Part shown: piece by piece, positions 16,105-24,272 of the stretch | Position numbering within the stretch: position 1 is the first letter of the stretch | Layout: each line of letters begins with the position of its first letter | Assembly: GCF_042932805.1 (NCBI RefSeq) | Contig: NZ_CP170633.1 | Span: 1,302,001 to 1,366,000 of the forward strand | Direction: 5' to 3' | Length of the DNA stretch: 64,000 nucleotides | Source: Ascidiaceihabitans sp029251465 | GTDB taxonomy: Bacteria; Pseudomonadota; Alphaproteobacteria; Rhodobacterales; Rhodobacteraceae | Notes under the pieces: model-generated | Database searches by the model: none | What the model was told of the DNA's origin: nothing | Seen by the model: only the letters and a program-made list of their open reading frames with translations | Position numbers and translations under genes: made by a program

Positions 16105-18191
16105 GGGGGCGCCCGACCTCTCTTTTTCCGCTTTTTGCCGGTCTGGAAACGCTGGCTGGGGTGGGCCCAAAAACCGCCAAACTGTTTCCGCAGCTTGGTG
16201 TCGAAGCACCACGTGATCTGCTGTTCACCTTGCCCCACACTGGGATCGATCGCCAACTGCGGACCTCCATTCAAGATGTGACTTTGCCCGCGACCGTCAC
16301 GGTCAGTGTGACCATTGGCGCGCATCGTCCGGCGCGCAATAAAGGTGGTGCGTACCGTATTCAAGTCGAAGACGAGGGCACGTCATTTCAGTTGGTCTAT
16401 TTCCATGCGCGCGGCGATTATCTAGAGCGGACTTTGCCAACTGGATCACGCCGCATCGTTTCGGGCCGTGTCGAATTATTCGATGGCATTGGCCAGATGG
16501 TGCATCCGGATCATGCCGTTCCAGAAGAGGATGCAAACGACATTCCCAGCTTTGAACCGGTCTATCCCTTGACCGCAGGCGTGACCCAAAAGACGATGTT
16601 CAAAGCCACTCGCGCTGCCCTAAATCTAGTGCCGCCGTTGACGGAATGGATCGATCCCAACCAAAAGGCGCAATCGAATTGGCCAGATTTTGGGCAAGCG
16701 ATTCAGGATGCGCACGCGCCGCAAAGCGTTGCTGATCTGGCCGCCACTTCGCCTGCGCGGGAACGTCTGGCCTATGATGAACTGATGGCGCACCAGTTGA
16801 CGCTTGCCTTGGCCCGCCTGCGCGAACGGCGCTCGCAGGGGCGTTCCAGCAAGGCAACGGGTCGTTTGCAATCAAAGGTTCTAGGTGCGCTTCCGTACCG
16901 CCCGACGGGCGCACAAACCCGTGCGATTGCTGAGATTTCAGCGAATATGGCTGATGAAAACCGCATGAACCGATTGCTTCAGGGGGATGTTGGGGCAGGC
17001 AAAACGTTGGTCGCTTTTATGGCGCTTTTGGTTGCCGTAGAGGCCGGTGGCCAAGGCGTCATGATGGCCCCGACCGAGATTTTGGCACGTCAACATTTGG
17101 CCGGTTTGCAACCGCTAGCCGAAGATGCTGGCGTGGTTCTGGAACTGCTGACTGGGCGGGACAAGGGACGCGAGCGGATCGCAAAACTGGACGCGTTGGC
17201 GCGCGGTGACATTCAGATTTTGGTGGGCACCCATGCGGTGTTTCAGCCGGACGTGGTGTTCGCCGATTTGCGCCTTGCGATTGTGGACGAACAACACCGG
17301 TTCGGGGTCCGCCAACGGCTTGAGCTGGGCAAAAAGGGGCGCCATGCAGATGTGTTGGTGATGACTGCAACACCGATCCCGCGATCGCTGGCTTTGGCAC
17401 AATACGGCGATATGGATGTGTCGGTGCTGGATGAAAAACCACCCGGACGCAAACCGATCCGAACGGCGATGGTGTCGACAGAACGGATCGACGAGGTCGT
17501 CGAACGCTTGCGTGCGGTGATGGCAACCGGGCAGCAATGTTATTGGGTTTGTCCATTGGTCGAGGAAAGCGAAATCCTCGATTTGACCGCAGCAGAAGAA
17601 CGGTTCAAGCGGTTGCGTGCGATGTTGGGCGAAGGCGTTGTCGGGCTTGTGCACGGGCAAATGCCACCCGCTGACAAGGATGCGGCGTTGGCGCGTTTCC
17701 AATCGGGCGAGACCAAAGTTTTGGTCGCAACCACGGTGATCGAGGTCGGGGTCGATGTGCCCAATGCCACGATTATGGTGATCGAGCGGGCCGAAACATT
17801 TGGGCTGGCGCAGCTACACCAGTTGCGCGGTCGGGTCGGGCGAGGAGACGCCGCGTCGACTTGCGTTTTACTCTATCAATCACCGTTGTCAGAAACGGGG
17901 CAAAAGCGTCTAGAAGTGATGCGCGAAACCGAGGACGGATTTGTGATTGCCGAGACGGATTTGGCGATGCGCGGGGCAGGGGATGTGATCGGTGTTGCGC
18001 AATCGGGCATGCCGCGGTTCCGTGTTGCTGATCTTGAGCAGCAAGCCGATTTGATGGCAGTTGCCCAAAGTGATGCGCGGGCGTTGTTGATGGACGATCC
18101 TGCATTGGAAAAACCACGGGGGCAGGCTGCGCGGACATTATTATGGTTAATGCGGCAGGATGAAGCTATCCGTTTGATTTCAGTGGGTTAG
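16101..18191 (+). CDS. recG: ATP-dependent DNA helicase RecG
   Basis: 696 residues from the ATG overlapping the ligA stop; an in-frame ATG at 16077 is inside ligA. N-terminal wedge/OB domain, then the helicase core with Walker A GDVGAGKT near residue 296, DEQH box (VDEQHRFG) near 396, MTATPIPRSLAL, and the C-terminal motifs VIEVGVDVPNA and QLRGRVGRG. RecG remodels stalled forks and branches Holliday junctions. The gene immediately downstream has an SOS-type operator 9 bp after the recG stop. Confidence 0.96.
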   Translation: MRGRPTSLFPLFAGLETLAGVGPKTAKLFPQLGVEAPRDLLFTLPHTGIDRQLRTSIQDVTLPATVTVSVTIGAHRPARNKGGAYRIQVEDEGTSFQLVYFHARGDYLERTLPTGSRRIVSGRVELFDGIGQMVHPDHAVPEEDANDIPSFEPVYPLTAGVTQKTMFKATRAALNLVPPLTEWIDPNQKAQSNWPDFGQAIQDAHAPQSVADLAATSPARERLAYDELMAHQLTLALARLRERRSQGRSSKATGRLQSKVLGALPYRPTGAQTRAIAEISANMADENRMNRLLQGDVGAGKTLVAFMALLVAVEAGGQGVMMAPTEILARQHLAGLQPLAEDAGVVLELLTGRDKGRERIAKLDALARGDIQILVGTHAVFQPDVVFADLRLAIVDEQHRFGVRQRLELGKKGRHADVLVMTATPIPRSLALAQYGDMDVSVLDEKPPGRKPIRTAMVSTERIDEVVERLRAVMATGQQCYWVCPLVEESEILDLTAAEERFKRLRAMLGEGVVGLVHGQMPPADKDAALARFQSGETKVLVATTVIEVGVDVPNATIMVIERAETFGLAQLHQLRGRVGRGDAASTCVLLYQSPLSETGQKRLEVMRETEDGFVIAETDLAMRGAGDVIGVAQSGMPRFRVADLEQQADLMAVAQSDARALLMDDPALEKPRGQAARTLLWLMRQDEAIRLISVG

Positions 18192-18199
18192 ACGGAGAT

Positions 18200-18234
18200 G
18201 TTCCAGAAAGTTCACAAATGTTCTCAAAAAGTTC
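18200..18234 (+). promoter_or_regulatory. Tandem GTTC array, candidate LexA (SOS) operator
   Basis: GTTC occurs at 18200, 18210, 18220 and 18231. The last two are spaced exactly as GTTC-N7-GTTC, the alphaproteobacterial LexA box; the first two extend it with a 10-bp period. The array is 64 bp upstream of a 42-residue membrane protein gene. The consensus is established for alphaproteobacteria; its function here is inferred. Confidence 0.7.
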
Positions 18235-18297
18235 TTTACAAGAGCGGATCAAAATGAGAACAAAGGTGCAACAGAAGAACATGAGGCACCGACGAAC

Positions 18298-18426
18298 ATG
18301 ACAACTATTCGCCAAATCAAATCAATCGCGAACCGTGCGCAAGATACTTTGTTGCAGGATGCAATTGGAATGGCCGCGTTAATTGTGATGCTCTTTGTTG
18401 GCCTGTCTCTGCCGTCTTTTGTTTGA
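18298..18426 (+). CDS. 42-residue single-span membrane protein under an SOS-type operator
   Basis: An ATG at 18298 with GAGG 12 bp upstream reads 42 codons to TGA. The N-terminal half (MTTIRQIKSIANRAQDTLLQ) is basic and amphipathic; the C-terminal half (DAIGMAALIVMLFVGLSLP) is a hydrophobic span. The promoter region carries a GTTC-N7-GTTC LexA box and the gene follows recG. By position, size and topology it resembles SidA, the 29-residue LexA-controlled division inhibitor of Caulobacter, but I see no sequence similarity I could use as proof. A terminator follows at 18563. Confidence 0.7.
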   Translation: MTTIRQIKSIANRAQDTLLQDAIGMAALIVMLFVGLSLPSFV

Positions 18427-18562
18427 TTTTCTGCCTGCGATCTTATGCCGACCATTCTTCGCGTCCGTCCCAAATTGATGCGTTAACAGACACTGCCTGT
18501 CCTCGTTAAGCCGTCACCTTCGGTTCTGAATGGTCTAGGGTCCCCATAAGATACAGTTACTT

Positions 18563-18598
18563 GCGCCGCCATCCCTTTGGATGAGCGGCGTTTTTTTT
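18563..18598 (+). terminator. Strong intrinsic terminator
   Basis: CGCCGC-CATCC pairs with GGATG-A-GCGGCG around a CTTT loop and is followed by eight T. It ends either the small SOS gene (with a 137-nt 3' region) or a separate short RNA from 18430-18560. Apart from this hairpin, I see no gene in the 313 bp between 18427 and 18739. Confidence 0.8.
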
Positions 18599-18739
18599 GG
18601 TCTCACGACTTTGGCAAAAATTGGAAATTGTCCATGTTCTACTTTAGGCAGGAGGCAAAATGTTTAAGCTCGAACTTTATGGATCGCTCTGAAAACGCAT
18701 CATGACCTGTATCCCAGATTGGGCATTCGCCCCGTTGTT

Positions 18740-20134
18740 TTAGAACGTGTACGCAAGCCTCAGCCCACCCCAATGGCGGCCTTGGATCATGATGGGTGCG
18801 GACAGATCCTTCATCATCACAAAGTCACCGCCGCCCATATCGCGCCGGTACACTTGCAACAAAAATGGCTCGGTGTTTCGTCCGGCCTTAAGGCCGACAC
18901 GATCGGCAAAGATACGACGATTACGGCAGTTCGCCATGTTCCAAACTGGATCGTCGCCTTGGGGATGCGAAAATTTGTAGTTGTGCGTCGGCAGATAGCC
19001 GTTTTTGTCCACTGCTGCGCAAAATACGACTTTGGGGTCGAACTGCACGGCGGGTTCCTGGATGTCTGGCATCACAGCGTCCATCAACGTTGTGAACGCG
19101 GTCAAAACCTGTTCCGGGTCACTGTTTGGGATCGGTCTGTAGCTGGTATCGAACATTTTGGGCAGGCTGATCTGACCGTTTTCGACGGCGTTGGACAGTG
19201 CGACACTGGCCGTCGCAGCGGCTGTTTGGACGTAATCGATGAACTTGCTGTCTGCGGTCAATCCGCTCAAACCGGCGCTGGCTTGGACAATCGTCTCTGA
19301 CGTGTCGATCAAGGATTGAATGCGTCCATGGGCTTCTTCGATGCCGCCAGCTGTGGCGGTCGCGCTCTCTTCTAATCCGTTCAGGACGGGTTCGAAGGCG
19401 GCGACTGTCGAACCAACTGTTTCGGCGCGGGTCTTGATCCGTTGTGCCAGATCATGGGTGGCGGCCACCGATTGCTCCATCCGGCCAAGCGCCTGATCCG
19501 TGCTGCTGGAATGTTCCAACACGTGGCTGGCCATCGCGGCAACCTCATGCGCTTCGACGCCCAATTTGGACATCCATTCGCTCAAGGCTTCGATGTTGGT
19601 TGAAATCTGTGCTGCCGCCGCTTTGGTATGCTGGCTAAGTTCGTTGATGGCCTCTGCGACGACCGCAAAACCCCGGCCCGCGTCGCCTGCATGGGCCGCC
19701 TCGATCTTGGCATTGATCGCCAGCGTGTTCACTTGCATCGAAATCGACGCGATTTGCGAATTGTTCTTTTTCACCGCCTTGAGCGTGCTAGAGACGGTTT
19801 CAGTGCGCGCGCCCAGTTCTTGCACCCACTCAGCCACGCCGCGGGTTTTTTCGCCAACATCGCGCATTGCCTCGGCAGAGCTGTAGATTTCCTGCGCTGT
19901 GGTATCGCTGCTTTCGGACAAATCAATCAGGGCGGAACGCGATTCTTCGTTGGCCCCAAGAATGGCGCGCGCACTTTTGCTAAGCTCTGCCAAGTCACGG
20001 TGCTGACGTTGCGCCTGTGCTTCGACCACGTCGAGAAAGCCAGCCAAATCAACGATTTCGTATCCCATGATTGATGCCGATTTCGACATGCGCGTCATCT
20101 GTTTCGGATCAGGGAATGTGGAATGTGTAGACAT
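18740..20134 (-). CDS. Soluble methyl-accepting chemotaxis-like protein with C-terminal sensor domain
   Basis: 464 residues with no membrane span or signal peptide. The MCP signalling hairpin occupies about residues 90-200, with the tip sequence MQVNTLAINAKIEAAHAGDA followed by GRGFAVVAEAINELS. A coiled coil follows. The C-terminal ~140 residues hold a PAS/Cache-like module with CRNRRIFADRVGLKAGRN and GRHWGGLRLAY, seen in cytoplasmic MCPs. It probably feeds CheA through CheW or a related kinase, but no che gene is in the window. The reverse domain order (signalling domain first) is notable. Signal unknown. Confidence 0.85.
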   Translation of the reverse strand: MSTHSTFPDPKQMTRMSKSASIMGYEIVDLAGFLDVVEAQAQRQHRDLAELSKSARAILGANEESRSALIDLSESSDTTAQEIYSSAEAMRDVGEKTRGVAEWVQELGARTETVSSTLKAVKKNNSQIASISMQVNTLAINAKIEAAHAGDAGRGFAVVAEAINELSQHTKAAAAQISTNIEALSEWMSKLGVEAHEVAAMASHVLEHSSSTDQALGRMEQSVAATHDLAQRIKTRAETVGSTVAAFEPVLNGLEESATATAGGIEEAHGRIQSLIDTSETIVQASAGLSGLTADSKFIDYVQTAAATASVALSNAVENGQISLPKMFDTSYRPIPNSDPEQVLTAFTTLMDAVMPDIQEPAVQFDPKVVFCAAVDKNGYLPTHNYKFSHPQGDDPVWNMANCRNRRIFADRVGLKAGRNTEPFLLQVYRRDMGGGDFVMMKDLSAPIMIQGRHWGGLRLAYTF

Positions 20135-20214
20135 GAAACCTCGTTAAGACTTGTGGCGCAATGCCAGCCTTAGCGTGGAATTCTTCAAATGTGCTTAATG
20201 CCCGTTAGGCAATG

Positions 20215-20664
20215 TCAGGCGCAATCGGACTGGGCGGCTTGCTGCATGGCTTCAAATGTGGCTTCGATGCTGAGCAAAATTGAGGCGTGCCGGTTTTTAT
20301 AGTCGCGTGCGGGTTCCAGTACTTCGAACCCGTCGAAAGGGGCCGCAGGCACCGGGCCGCCTGATTTGAGCATCGCGCGCAAGGCGTCGCGTGCCGTTTC
20401 GACGTCGTTCAACGTGCATCCGATGATGGCGGATCCGGTTACAGCCGCCGCAGCTTGGCCCAAGGCGCAGGCTTTGACGTCCTGACCAAAGGCGGTGATC
20501 CGCCCGTCTTGAACGTTAACGTCGACAGTCACGGTTGAGCCGCACAAGGGCGAGCGTTTCTTGACGCTGGCCTGTGGTCCCTTAAGACGTGCGTGATGGG
20601 GAATGTCAGCCGCGAGGGCCAAAATGCGCCCCGAATAGAGTTTGATCAGATCTGTATCGCTCAT
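20215..20664 (-). CDS. NifU/IscU-like iron-sulfur scaffold homologue
   Basis: 149 residues from the ATG at 20664; the frame is open upstream, but MSDTDLIKLYSGRILALA matches family starts. Cys41 (SPLCGSTV) and Cys66 (KACALGQAAA) correspond to the first two cluster ligands of IscU/SufU. The region that should hold the third (R-x-x-C in IscU) reads NRHASILLSIEA, so that cysteine is absent. Cys83 and Cys148 are elsewhere. It may be a carrier or a regulator rather than a full scaffold. It is divergent from hisI with a 69-bp gap. Confidence 0.8.
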   Translation of the reverse strand: MSDTDLIKLYSGRILALAADIPHHARLKGPQASVKKRSPLCGSTVTVDVNVQDGRITAFGQDVKACALGQAAAAVTGSAIIGCTLNDVETARDALRAMLKSGGPVPAAPFDGFEVLEPARDYKNRHASILLSIEATFEAMQQAAQSDCA

Positions 20665-20733
20665 GGCCGCTTTCCTTACCGCTGAACCTATTACATAAGC
20701 GTCTGGACCAAAGATGCAAAAAGGTTTTCTGCG

Positions 20734-21102
20734 ATGACGGATGATGTGATGTTTGACCCTGCAAGTTTGACGTTCAACGAGGCTGGTTTGATCCCTGCAA
20801 TTGCCCAAGACGCAGCATCTGGCGAGGTGTTGATGATGGCGTGGATGAACGCCGAGGCCGTTGCAAAAACCCTGTCGAGCAAACGCGTGACCTACTGGAG
20901 CCGGTCGCGCCAAGCGTTCTGGATCAAGGGCGAAACATCGGGCAACGTGCAGGAATTGGTGTCGCTAAGGGTCGATTGTGATCGCGATTGCTTGCTGGCT
21001 GTGGTCCGTCAAACCGGTCCTGCGTGCCACACCGGACGGCGGGTTTGTTTTTACACCGACGTAATAGATGGGACAGAAGTTGAACTGATGTCGCCTGAGT
21101 AG
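20734..21102 (+). CDS. hisI: Phosphoribosyl-AMP cyclohydrolase
   Basis: 122 residues, a stand-alone HisI domain. Substrate motif VTYWSRSRQAFWIKGETSGN and the metal-binding DCDRDCLLAVV with downstream CHTGRRVCFY are intact. It opens the purine ring of PR-AMP in the third step of histidine synthesis. No other his genes are in the window. Its stop lies 1 bp from the convergent gluQ stop. Confidence 0.96.
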   Translation: MTDDVMFDPASLTFNEAGLIPAIAQDAASGEVLMMAWMNAEAVAKTLSSKRVTYWSRSRQAFWIKGETSGNVQELVSLRVDCDRDCLLAVVRQTGPACHTGRRVCFYTDVIDGTEVELMSPE

Positions 21103-21103
21103 G

Positions 21104-21958
21104 CTACAACCCGATCATTTTGCGGATATCTGCAGGCGTATAGCCGTCAGCGCGGAATTTGGACAACGCACGCGCATCATCGCGTTTGGCAAGGCGTTTG
21201 CCTGCGTCATCACGGATCAACGCGTGATGATGATACGTCGGCGTTGGAAGGCCCAAAAGATGTTGCAACAACACGTGGATTTTGGTGGCTTCAAACAGAT
21301 CGTTGCCGCGCACCACATGCGTGATCCCTTGGGCCGCATCATCTAGCACCACAGACAAGTGATAAGACGTGCCCATGTCGCGGCGGGCCAGAACGATGGC
21401 CCCAACTTGGGTTTGGAACTCTTGATCGGTGATGTTGATCTTGCCTGTTTGACCCTCAGGACCTTGACCCGTTTCCATGAACGATGCGGACCACTCAGCA
21501 ACCTTTGAGACATCCAAGCGAAGCGCGGTATCCGTCGGGCGCAATTGCGAAGTGCGTGGTTTCGATTGGCAGGTGCCGGGGTAAATCAAACCATCAGGGC
21601 CGATCATCGGTGATCCTTCTTGGGGGGCGGAAGCGGCGTTCAGGATATCTTTTCGATTACAATGGCATACGAACAGTAGCTCATGTTCCCATAGCGTATC
21701 AAGCGCCCCCGAATACACGCCAAGCCGGTCAGATTGGCGCAGGACAGGTTCTGACCAACTGATCCCTAGCCATGCCAGATCGTCATAGATTTGCGTCTCC
21801 CATTCAGGGCGCGCGCGCGATTGATCAATGTCCTCGACGCGCAGCAGGAATTCGCCGCCGTTTTCCTTCGCCATATCGTAGGCCAACAGCGCCGAATACG
21901 CATGGCCAAGGTGCAACGGGCCTGTGGGGGATGGCGCAAATCTGGTTCGAAAAGTCAC
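21104..21958 (-). CDS. gluQ: Glutamyl-Q tRNA(Asp) synthetase
   Basis: 284 residues: a truncated class I GluRS lacking the anticodon-binding domain. The HIGH-type motif PSPTGPLHLGHAYSALLA is at the N-terminus, the KMSKS-like KRLAKRDDA near the C-terminus, and cysteines in FVCHCNRKD and PGTCQ fit the GluQRS zinc site. It attaches glutamate to queuosine of tRNA(Asp). It overlaps the upstream methyltransferase gene by 4 bp. Confidence 0.93.
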   Translation of the reverse strand: MTFRTRFAPSPTGPLHLGHAYSALLAYDMAKENGGEFLLRVEDIDQSRARPEWETQIYDDLAWLGISWSEPVLRQSDRLGVYSGALDTLWEHELLFVCHCNRKDILNAASAPQEGSPMIGPDGLIYPGTCQSKPRTSQLRPTDTALRLDVSKVAEWSASFMETGQGPEGQTGKINITDQEFQTQVGAIVLARRDMGTSYHLSVVLDDAAQGITHVVRGNDLFEATKIHVLLQHLLGLPTPTYHHHALIRDDAGKRLAKRDDARALSKFRADGYTPADIRKMIGL

Positions 21959-22569
21959 GCTTTTTCAATCACGTATACATTACTCTTCAAGTTAATTCCG
22001 GGCAGGTGCTCACCGTATTCTTTGAACAAAAGCTGGGCCGCGCCGCAATCGGTCCATTCGGAAATTGCGCCCTCGTTGCTGGCGTCTGCGATGGCATGAT
22101 CGTTGAACGAAAACACCAGCTTTCCGCTGCGTGGCAACGCTTTCATCAGCATGTGAAAGACCGAGATCGGAGCCGCACCTGCACCGATCACTCCAATGGC
22201 CGCCATGTTCGCATAAGTCCCTGAGGGGCTTGGCAAATTTGCACCTGCTTTGATCACATCGAGAGTTCGGTAAGCCCCGGATGTTTCGGCCTGCGCCAAC
22301 ATGTCGGGCGACAGATCAAGGCCGTCGATCAAATCAAAGCCAGCCAGCCGCAAGGCCAAACCCGACAACCCGGTACCGCACCCGAAATCCAAAACAGGTG
22401 CCGCTAAATCATCAGCGAATTGCGCCAAAGCAGAGGCGCATCGCCCCGGCGTTGCATAGCCGTTTTTGGTGATTTCGTCGTTATAACTGGTGGCCCACGC
22501 GTCATAGTGCGCGCGCACGCTGGCGCTGGTAGATTTGCCGTAAGACTTGCTTAAAAAATCGTCATTCAT
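21955..22569 (-). CDS. SAM-dependent class I methyltransferase
   Basis: 204 residues. Motif I VLDFGCGTGLSGLAL binds S-adenosylmethionine, followed by the acidic motif LIDGLDLSPDML. The N-terminus (VRAHYDAWATSYNDEITKNG) is typical of small-molecule methyltransferases of the methyltransf_11/25 type. Substrate unknown. It is translationally coupled to gluQ by a 4-bp overlap and lies 21 bp downstream of trmFO, so the three are probably one operon. Confidence 0.85.
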   Translation of the reverse strand: MNDDFLSKSYGKSTSASVRAHYDAWATSYNDEITKNGYATPGRCASALAQFADDLAAPVLDFGCGTGLSGLALRLAGFDLIDGLDLSPDMLAQAETSGAYRTLDVIKAGANLPSPSGTYANMAAIGVIGAGAAPISVFHMLMKALPRSGKLVFSFNDHAIADASNEGAISEWTDCGAAQLLFKEYGEHLPGINLKSNVYVIEKA

Positions 22570-22590
22570 GACGTAGGTTAACGTTTGAAC

Positions 22591-23946
22591 CTAGGCTGCG
22601 TCCAGTGTGCTCGCGCCAAGCCATGCGTGCCAGTCCAATTTCGCGCGATCTGTATAGGCTTTGTAGCGGTCTTTGCGCCCGCGACGTCCGCCTTTGAGGC
22701 CCTCAACCAGCGGGAACAGCCCAAAATTCACGTTCATCGGTTGGAATGTTTTAGCATCAGCCCCACCAGTGATGTGCGTGATCAACGCACCCATCGCTGT
22801 GGTGTTTGGCGGCGCGCTGATGGAGCCGCCCAGCATTTCCGTGGCCGCCATACGACCAGCAAGCAAACCCATGGCGGAACTTTCGACGTAGCCTTCAACC
22901 CCCGTGATCTGACCCGCAAAGCGGATGTGCGGGGCGGACCGCAAACGCATTTGGTCATCCAGCAACGTGGGCGAGTTCATGAACGTGTTACGGTGGATGC
23001 CGCCAAGACGGGCAAAGCTTGCGTTCTCAAGTCCGGGAATTGTTTTGAAAACATCCACTTGCGCGCCGTACTTCATCTTGGTTTGAAAGCCGACAATATT
23101 GTAAAGCGTGCCCAATTTGTTGTCGCGGCGCAGCTGCACAACGGCGTAGGCTTTGACATCGGGCTGGTGCGGATTGGTCAACCCCACAGGCTTCATCGGG
23201 CCAAAGCGCAGCGATTCACGGCCACGTTCTGCAATGACTTCGATGGGCAGGCAGCCGTCGAAATAGCCGGCAGTTTCGCCCTCGTGAAATTCAGCTTTGT
23301 CCGCGGCCATCAGCGCGTCGATGAACGCCTCGTATTGGTCTTTGTCCATCGGGCAGTTCAGGTAGGCGGTGCGTTCTTCTTCGGTGTCGCCCTTGTCGTA
23401 GCGCGATTGCATCCACGCTTTGGACATGTCGATGCTATCAAAATAGACAATCGGGGCAATTGCGTCGAAAAACGCCAGTGATTCCGCGCTGGTTTCTTTG
23501 GCAATCGCTTGGCCCAAGGTGGTTGACGTCAGCGGACCAGTTGCAAAAATCCAGTGGCCGTCTGCGGGCAGTTCGGTGATTTCGCCGTACTCAACTGTGA
23601 TATTCGGGTGCGCCAGAATCGCATCAGTCACCGCTTGGGCAAAGTGATCACGATCAACCGCCAATGCGCCACCGGCAGGCAGGCGATGTTTGTCGGCCGT
23701 TTGCATGATCAAACCGCTCGCTTGACGCATTTCCCAGTGCAGCAAACCCACAGCATTTTGTTCGTCATCATCCGAGCGGAAGGAATTGGAACACACCATT
23801 TCGCCGAGCAATCCGGTTTGATGCGCAAAAGTTTCGACCTTTGGGCGCATTTCGTGAATCACAACGGTGATCCCCATATTTGCGGCCTGCCATGCAGCTT
23901 CGGACCCGGCCATGCCGCCGCCCACGATGTGTAAAATATCTGTCAT
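22591..23946 (-). CDS. trmFO: Methylenetetrahydrofolate-tRNA-(uracil-5-)-methyltransferase TrmFO
   Basis: 451 residues. FAD-binding GGGMAGSEAAWQAA lies at residues 9-22, and the TrmFO/Gid motifs HQTGLLGEMVCSNSFRSDD and LPAGGALAVDRDHF follow. It makes m5U54 in tRNA with folate as carbon donor and reduced FAD. The Shine-Dalgarno is poor. A structured element of about 85 nt lies 80 bp upstream (24026-24110). It heads the trmFO-methyltransferase-gluQ run. Confidence 0.95.
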   Translation of the reverse strand: MTDILHIVGGGMAGSEAAWQAANMGITVVIHEMRPKVETFAHQTGLLGEMVCSNSFRSDDDEQNAVGLLHWEMRQASGLIMQTADKHRLPAGGALAVDRDHFAQAVTDAILAHPNITVEYGEITELPADGHWIFATGPLTSTTLGQAIAKETSAESLAFFDAIAPIVYFDSIDMSKAWMQSRYDKGDTEEERTAYLNCPMDKDQYEAFIDALMAADKAEFHEGETAGYFDGCLPIEVIAERGRESLRFGPMKPVGLTNPHQPDVKAYAVVQLRRDNKLGTLYNIVGFQTKMKYGAQVDVFKTIPGLENASFARLGGIHRNTFMNSPTLLDDQMRLRSAPHIRFAGQITGVEGYVESSAMGLLAGRMAATEMLGGSISAPPNTTAMGALITHITGGADAKTFQPMNVNFGLFPLVEGLKGGRRGRKDRYKAYTDRAKLDWHAWLGASTLDAA

Positions 23947-24025
23947 GATTGGGATTTAGGGCAGGGTCGTGCCATAGGCAACAGCGCAGGTGGTCCTAAG
24001 CGGATCATAATTGAGGGGGAGGAGA

Positions 24026-24110
24026 GAGTTTTGGGGTCGCCGGAGCAGGAACGGTCGATCAGTGAGAGCTGACCTGGAGGGACCATCTGCGTTCGGCGAC
24101 CCAAAATCTC
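24026..24110. other. Long imperfect hairpin, candidate structured RNA
   Basis: TTTTGGGGTCGCCG (24029-24042) pairs with CGGCGACCCAAAA (24094-24106), one bulged base, and the pairing extends outwards through GAG and CTC. The 51-nt interior has its own short stem (GGTC at 24053, CTGACC at 24069). It fills the otherwise empty 326-bp gap between trmFO and the enoyl-CoA hydratase gene. Read on the minus strand it would be a trmFO leader. I do not recognise an RNA family; there is no U-tract on either side. Confidence 0.55.
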
Positions 24111-24272
24111 GTCTGGGTTACTTCGTTTCACCCGATGTCTCATTTGTGCCTTATTGCCGCCCAATTTGATAGTCCAAATGTGGAAAGAATGTGAGGCAGA
24201 TTTGGAAACAATCGAGAGCGATCATATTTTTCATTTATTTTCAAATATTTAGGCCAGATCGATGGATGCGAT

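Noticed and set aside
18427..18562. SRP RNA, 6S RNA or tmRNA in the gap before the strong terminator.
   Set aside because: The conserved core sequences of these RNAs are not present; a short unnamed transcript remains possible.
22585..23481. Long open frame of 298 codons on the plus strand, antisense to trmFO.
   Set aside because: It is a codon-bias shadow: no family similarity, no ribosome-binding site, and trmFO on the other strand is unambiguous.
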